Assembly (NCBI GenBank): GCA_030587525.1
Contig: JAUQYW010000508.1
Coordinates: 1-8,942 of the forward strand
Direction: 5' to 3'
DNA length: 8,942 bases
From: Candidatus Sigynarchaeota archaeon
GTDB taxonomy: Archaea; Asgardarchaeota; Lokiarchaeia; Sigynarchaeales; Sigynarchaeaceae
In this document: positions 4,852-8,942 of the stretch, piece by piece
How the letters are laid out: each line of letters opens with the position of its first letter
Numbering within the stretch: the stretch's first letter is position 1
Notes under the pieces: model-generated
Database searches by the model: none
The model's input: the letters and a program-made list of their open reading frames with translations, nothing else
Told to the model about the DNA's origin: nothing
Translations under genes and position numbers: made by a program

Positions 4852-7800
4852 GTTCCTGGTGAAAGCGGTGGCAAAATCAACAACAGTCCCGCGCTCGCTG
4901 CAAGCGACATTGGCGGGACGAATGGCACGGAATTTGTTGCCGGCGAGGAAGCCTCGTACGGCAACGGGACGCTTCCCGAGCTGGAATCCTACGGGGAAAG
5001 CTCCTCGGAAGGGATGCCACCAGCTAGCAATCCAGCAAGTTATGAATACCCGGCGACGTGTTCCTTTGCGAACGACGAGGCAGGATACAACCCGGCAGGC
5101 TGGATCATCACTGAATCCCCGGACACCGACATCCAGGTCGTAACGAGCTACAAGGACAGCCTCAATTGGACCCACGGCTCGGTGCTACTCATCAATAATA
5201 CAGATTCCACAGCCGACAGCGCCAGGAATAATTTTGTAAGCAGCCAATCATTCGGAACGATAGAGCTCTACTGCGCATTTGGCGAAGTTTCTAAAAACCA
5301 CGCGATCAAGGTGATTAACACGGATGACGACCCGGCGATCGAAATTGTGTTCAATAACGATGGCCACATCCGCGCAAAAAGTGGGAGCACGTGGAAGGAT
5401 GCCCGCTATGGCCCCCTCGACTACGAGGCAAACGAGTTCACGCATATCCACCTTGAATTCGAATGCAGACCAGGTGGCGGTTATAAGGATCTCCGGCAAA
5501 ATAATGTATTAGCATGGTATCATTATAACCTCTTCGTGAACACGCAGCTCGCCTTTGCTAATTTTAGCATGAGCGCAACCACGGGGAACATGGCGGCGAT
5601 AGAATTCAGCCAGAGCGAGATCAATTCCGTCGCGTACTATGATGCCATCGATTACTCGTGGGATTCGGGGCACAACAACCTTACTATCGATGGCGCGAGC
5701 ACCCCCGTCGAAACGTTCGAGGGGTTCAGCGTTGGCGATAATGTCACGACATCGGGCGCGTGGACTGCGGGAAGTGATAACAAAGTCGATGGATCGACCA
5801 TTTACCACAAGATCGCCTCGTTCGGCGGTTCCAAGGTCTTGCGCATCATGGATGTTAACACCACGGCACGCATCAACATCACGAGGGTGCTGGAATGCAC
5901 CGTGGCAGCCGGCCAGACCATCCAGTTCAACATAGATATCCCGAGCAGTTCGTCGGATCCGACTGAAATGTTGACGATCATATTGCTGGAAGGAAATGCC
6001 AAGAGGATCTGGCTGGAGATCTCGTACTACAACTGCAACATCTTCTCCCGCGATTCCACGAATACTTCCATAAATACGGGTCTCCCGTTTTTTCGCGAAA
6101 CGATGCAAAATATTACGATCAAGACCGTGAACGCGACTCACTACCAGATACGCGTTGACAGCTGGAACCCAGCAACTATGGCAAATTTTGCGAATTTGTC
6201 AAGCCGGATAGACAAGATCCGGTTCATCACTGCGACAAATAATACTGGCAACAGCAGTTTATACATTGACAACATAAGCGTCGATGATGTCACCAGCGCC
6301 CGCATCGGTCCTGTCGAGACGTTCGAGGGGTTCAGTATCGGGAACGATGTCATTCCGTCGAACGGGTGGACCGCGGGGAGTGATGATAATGTCGACGGAT
6401 CGACCATTTATCACAAGATCGCCTCACTCGGCGGCTCCAAGGCATTGCGCATCGTGGATGTTAATACCACCGCACGCATCAACATCACGAGGGCGCTGGA
6501 ATGCACCGTGGCAGCCGGCCAGACCATTCACCTCGACATCGATCCAGTGAGCTCATGCACTAATGAAGCGAACGTGCTGGGCATCATCTTACTTGCTCGC
6601 GATGCCCTAATTATCTGGCTCGAGATCACGCTCCATAACGGCAGCATCTTCTCCAGGGATTCCTCGAATGCTAGCATGAATACAGGCCTCAATCTAACTT
6701 GCGACGCGGTAAATTGCCTTACCATCAAGCTCGTGGACGCGACGCATCACCAGATACAAGTTGGCAGCGGAAATCCAGCATCGATGGAAAATTACGCAAC
6801 CCTTCATAGCAAATTGATTGATATCCGGTTCACTACCGCGGTAAATAACAACGGCAACAGCAGCGTTTACATTGACAACATGAGCGTCAACGAGGACCTG
6901 CAAGACGGGAAGGTGCTGCACGACATCACGGTGACGAACGGCGGGAGCTTGACAGTCACAGGGAACACTACCTATTTACTTGTCACGGGGTATGTTCAAG
7001 TGTTGACAGGTAGCACGCTCTCGCTGGCGAATGGCTCGACGCTGGACTGCAGGGACGGGTTGAATTGGGGATATACCGACGACCTGGAAATCTCCACGAA
7101 AGAATACCTCACGAAGGACATCTCGTGCGAAGGAACCTCCATCGAGAGCAAATTGCTCGTGGACAGCGCGACCGTGTACAGCGATGGAATTGAAGGACCC
7201 ACGACGGCACAAATCGAGATCAGGCATTCCATTGTCCATACTGTCGGCTTCCGGTTCACCTATAATATTTATGCAAATGATCCCGGCGAGGACTTGATAA
7301 TCACCAGTTCCAACATTACATGCGATAACGTGTTCCATCTCATGTATTTATTCGGCGTTGCCGCAATGTTTAACGGGTCTGATATGGACCCGACGACGAT
7401 CGACACGCCCGTCCTCGTTCTCGGTTCTGGCCAGTCCTATGATCACGATGCCAGCAATACGACGCTGAAAAAATGCTCTAAAGTGACCTTTGACCACGTG
7501 AATGCCACGGGATTGCTCTTGATAGATTATTCACACGAGATCACCATCAACCATTGCGAGATACCAGTATTGATCATGAGTGAAGAAATTGTGACTAGCG
7601 ACAGGGAATTCGCATCCATCACGGTCACGGGTTCTCGCATTGGCCTATACTCGCCCAGCATCAACCAAGCTAATAATTTAACTACCTTGATCTTGCGCCC
7701 ATGTAGTGGAAATGATACTCAATTTACGGACGACGACGCGTTTAGTGGGTTTGAAATCGTCAAGAATGAATCCACAGGGGAACGCGCGGTTTTCGCTTGG

Positions 7801-8942
7801 TTGGATAACACGTCCACGCCGAAGAGATGGTATGGTGATTTCTTCGAGTTCAATGCCAGTATTTCCAGCGATTCCAAGGTGGACATGCAGATCCCGTCGG
7901 CCTTTGCATTCGGCCCACGGAGCGCAACTATTGGCTGCAAAGTGAAGGATTGCTCGACGGAGGAAACGCGGTTGCTCGGCGTCGGTCATGTCGCCATCGT
8001 GAACTCCACGCTCTCCGCGATAGCGTCCGAAGATCCCATGGGCCTTTATAACGTGATCAATAGCGAGTTCTACAACATAAAAGATTTGAACTGGGACGAT
8101 ACGCCCTTCAATCCTGATGGGCTTGGATGGAGCGGAAATGCTAGTATTCATTCTTACACGCTCAGTAATAACGCTTCTGTCCAGTTCACGAATTGCTGGT
8201 TCCCGTCCGGGTTCACCGCATATTACGGCGCATTCGCGCAACCCTACAATTGTTATGTCAATCCTGGTTTTTTCCACGACTATGTATTCGTGGATACTAA
8301 CTTCGTGCCCTCGGAAACAAACATCGATTTCTGCATGTGCACGAACCCGCGGTTCAACTGCATGATCATGAACACGACCAAGGGCGCTCCTGTTTCGATC
8401 GACTATTTCATGTTCCGAAAGGAGCACTATAGCGGATTCGACATCGCGAACGGCGATTTTCCAGGGCCGGGCCCTGTCGATTGCGAATTGGTAATGCCCG
8501 ACAATTGTTATTCCAGCACGTTCGTTGTCAAGGTAAAGAATTCCACCGGCGACACGATCGAAACCGTCACGGTGAATGCGCCGTCGCGGACATTCACCCT
8601 CGATGACATGACTACTTGCGACGATTTCACCATCTCTTTCTCGGTGACCGGTGATAGCACGCAGTATCCCGTCGCCGGGGTTCTCCACAATTATTTCCGC
8701 GACGATTTCGAGCTCTACGGTTCATCATGGCTCTACAAGCGGGCCATCACGATCTCGCCCGTTACGCCCGCCGCCGATTACGCCGTGCGCATCGATCTTG
8801 ACTCGTCGTTCGATTTCTGGTCGTGCCGCAGCGATGGTGGTGATTTGCGTTTCCTGGACCAGGGCAGCACGAGCCTTCCTTACTGGATCGAGCAGTGGAA
8901 CCGCGGGGTCAACGCGACGATCTGGGTGAAGGTGCCAACGGC
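4747..8942 (+). CDS. Giant secreted surface protein, 3' end beyond the window (jelly-roll domains, beta-helix-like region, DUF2341)
   Basis: The frame is open without a stop from the ATG at 4747 to the right edge: 1398 codons plus two bases, read through by hand translation. It begins with a signal peptide (KKIIKTYRNIKKK, then ILVTSILMIFLASTGITA, likely cut near residue 32-35). An acidic Ser/Gly/Asn linker follows (36-97), then a ConA/LamG-like jelly-roll (about 98-310), two tandem related domains (320-513 and 522-715), a long beta-helix-like region (about 716-1318), and the start of a DUF2341 domain (from 1328) whose YWIE and IWVKVP motifs are intact. About 40 N-x-S/T sequons and many Cys fit an exported, glycosylated protein. 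The role is inferred as glycan binding or adhesion; no enzyme motif is seen. The ATG has GTGA 6 nt upstream and a TATA box about 70 bp upstream. It shares style, not sequence, with the upstream gene. Confidence 0.9.
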   Translation, partial: MKKIIKTYRNIKKKILVTSILMIFLASTGITAFQAVPGESGGKINNSPALAASDIGGTNGTEFVAGEEASYGNGTLPELESYGESSSEGMPPASNPASYEYPATCSFANDEAGYNPAGWIITESPDTDIQVVTSYKDSLNWTHGSVLLINNTDSTADSARNNFVSSQSFGTIELYCAFGEVSKNHAIKVINTDDDPAIEIVFNNDGHIRAKSGSTWKDARYGPLDYEANEFTHIHLEFECRPGGGYKDLRQNNVLAWYHYNLFVNTQLAFANFSMSATTGNMAAIEFSQSEINSVAYYDAIDYSWDSGHNNLTIDGASTPVETFEGFSVGDNVTTSGAWTAGSDNKVDGSTIYHKIASFGGSKVLRIMDVNTTARINITRVLECTVAAGQTIQFNIDIPSSSSDPTEMLTIILLEGNAKRIWLEISYYNCNIFSRDSTNTSINTGLPFFRETMQNITIKTVNATHYQIRVDSWNPATMANFANLSSRIDKIRFITATNNTGNSSLYIDNISVDDVTSARIGPVETFEGFSIGNDVIPSNGWTAGSDDNVDGSTIYHKIASLGGSKALRIVDVNTTARINITRALECTVAAGQTIHLDIDPVSSCTNEANVLGIILLARDALIIWLEITLHNGSIFSRDSSNASMNTGLNLTCDAVNCLTIKLVDATHHQIQVGSGNPASMENYATLHSKLIDIRFTTAVNNNGNSSVYIDNMSVNEDLQDGKVLHDITVTNGGSLTVTGNTTYLLVTGYVQVLTGSTLSLANGSTLDCRDGLNWGYTDDLEISTKEYLTKDISCEGTSIESKLLVDSATVYSDGIEGPTTAQIEIRHSIVHTVGFRFTYNIYANDPGEDLIITSSNITCDNVFHLMYLFGVAAMFNGSDMDPTTIDTPVLVLGSGQSYDHDASNTTLKKCSKVTFDHVNATGLLLIDYSHEITINHCEIPVLIMSEEIVTSDREFASITVTGSRIGLYSPSINQANNLTTLILRPCSGNDTQFTDDDAFSGFEIVKNESTGERAVFAWLDNTSTPKRWYGDFFEFNASISSDSKVDMQIPSAFAFGPRSATIGCKVKDCSTEETRLLGVGHVAIVNSTLSAIASEDPMGLYNVINSEFYNIKDLNWDDTPFNPDGLGWSGNASIHSYTLSNNASVQFTNCWFPSGFTAYYGAFAQPYNCYVNPGFFHDYVFVDTNFVPSETNIDFCMCTNPRFNCMIMNTTKGAPVSIDYFMFRKEHYSGFDIANGDFPGPGPVDCELVMPDNCYSSTFVVKVKNSTGDTIETVTVNAPSRTFTLDDMTTCDDFTISFSVTGDSTQYPVAGVLHNYFRDDFELYGSSWLYKRAITISPVTPAADYAVRIDLDSSFDFWSCRSDGGDLRFLDQGSTSLPYWIEQWNRGVNATIWVKVPT
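5038..5679 (+). other. ConA/LamG-like jelly-roll domain at the N-terminus of gene 2
   Basis: Opens with YPATCSFANDEAGYNPAGW and closes with AYYDAIDYSWD, framing beta strands such as FTHIHLEFEC and AIKVIN. This opening (aromatic-x-F-x-N-D-x-x-G-x-x-PxGW) and closing are, as I recall, a recurrent pattern in large Asgard archaeal surface proteins with a jelly-roll fold. Such folds commonly bind sugars. The assignment rests on pattern memory only. Confidence 0.6.
5704..6285 (+). repeat. Tandem jelly-roll-like domain, copy 1
   Basis: Residues 320-513, opening PVETFEGFSVGDNV and closing SLYIDNISVDD. The ETFEGFSxG start and YIDNISV end are typical of jelly-roll carbohydrate-binding-like domains. 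It aligns with copy 2 at a constant 606-bp offset, with no net insertion or deletion. Confidence 0.8.
6310..6891 (+). repeat. Tandem jelly-roll-like domain, copy 2
   Basis: Residues 522-715, opening PVETFEGFSIGNDV and closing SVYIDNMSVNE. A block near its start (6367-6527) is about 90% identical in DNA to 5761-5921 of copy 1, while the remainder is only about 50% identical in protein. This copy has extra Cys residues (SSCTNE, LTCDAVNC) absent from copy 1. Confidence 0.8.
6898..8700 (+). other. Beta-helix-like, Cys/Asn-rich region of unknown function
   Basis: It starts with ITVTNGGSLTVTGNTTYLLV and STLSLANGSTLDC, a run of short strands with G/N turns typical of the capped start of right-handed parallel beta-helices. 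It continues with irregular short strands such as LIITSSNITCDNVFH, KVTFDHVNATGLLLIDYSHEI and AIVNSTLSAI. I recognise no catalytic motif of pectate lyases. The second half (about 7700-8700) is less regular and may hold one or two further beta domains. Confidence 0.5.
8728..8942 (+). other. DUF2341 domain, truncated by the window edge
   Basis: WLYKRAITISPV, DYAVRIDLDSSF, GGDLRFLDQGSTSLPYWIEQ and TIWVKVP match the DUF2341 pattern (YRR-xI-x-I, DIRFTD, LPYWIE, IWVKVP) in order and spacing. In known proteins DUF2341 is an extracellular module often placed beside LamG or other jelly-roll domains; it probably binds a ligand, but its function is not established. Its C-terminal part lies beyond the window. 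Confidence 0.85.

Noticed and set aside
5509..6141. A 210-codon open frame on the - strand
   Set aside because: Antisense shadow of the tandem jelly-roll domains. The + frame has a signal peptide and domain logic; this one has none.
5639..6550. Two similar small + frames (98 and 88 codons) that look like a repeated gene
   Set aside because: Their similarity is explained by the duplicated domain of gene 2 read in another frame.
7678..8688. A 336-codon open frame on the - strand
   Set aside because: It is antisense to the continuous frame of gene 2. Its translation is Arg/His/Glu/Val-rich with no fold pattern, typical of a shadow frame opposite GC-rich codons.
1..8942. tRNA, rRNA, CRISPR array, insertion sequence
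   Set aside because: No cloverleaf, rRNA signature, regularly spaced identical repeats with unique spacers, transposase frame or terminal inverted repeats were seen.

Overview
The window holds two very long, secreted, multidomain surface-protein genes on the + strand, separated by a 276-bp intergenic region. The organism looks archaeal. TATA-box-like elements (TTTATAA) sit at the expected distance upstream of both genes, there is no convincing bacterial promoter, and both proteins consist of stacked extracellular beta modules (PKD, FG-GAP/PQQ-type propeller, TSP3-like calcium repeats, jelly-roll lectin-like domains, DUF2341) dense in N-x-S/T sequons. The N-terminal jelly-roll of the second protein and its DUF2341 module remind me of large surface proteins of Asgard archaea. 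I infer an Asgard or other mesophilic archaeon, but the phylum is not proven; Methanomicrobia-like or Thermoplasmatota-like lineages remain possible. G+C is about 60% in sampled stretches of gene 1 outside its propeller.

Region 1 (1-126) is the promoter region of gene 1. Region 2 (127-4470) is a complete gene for a protein of about 1447 residues. In order it carries an N-terminal hydrophobic signal segment, one PKD domain, a TSP3-like calcium repeat, an eight-bladed FG-GAP/PQQ-hybrid propeller, a second TSP3-like repeat, six more PKD domains, two related Ig-like domains, a C-terminal transmembrane helix and a basic cytoplasmic tail. Region 3 (4471-4746) is intergenic, with a T-rich possible terminator, an 11-bp direct repeat, a TATA box and a dyad near the predicted transcription start. 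Region 4 (4747 to the right edge) is the 5' part of a second giant gene, at least 1398 codons and open at the edge. It has a signal peptide, a low-complexity linker, a jelly-roll domain, a tandem pair of about 194-residue jelly-roll-like domains, a long beta-helix-like Cys/Asn-rich region, and the start of a DUF2341 domain.

The genes share orientation and protein style but each has its own promoter-like element, so they are probably a cluster of separately transcribed cell-surface genes rather than an operon. No enzyme active site is recognisable in either. The likely roles are adhesion, glycan binding or S-layer-associated structure.

The most interesting features are the AT-rich propeller cassette set between two calcium-binding modules in a GC-rich gene, the Cys repeated in every blade, the sequons placed periodically in PKD domains and blades, and a sharply bounded ~90% identical block inside an otherwise diverged tandem domain duplication in gene 2.
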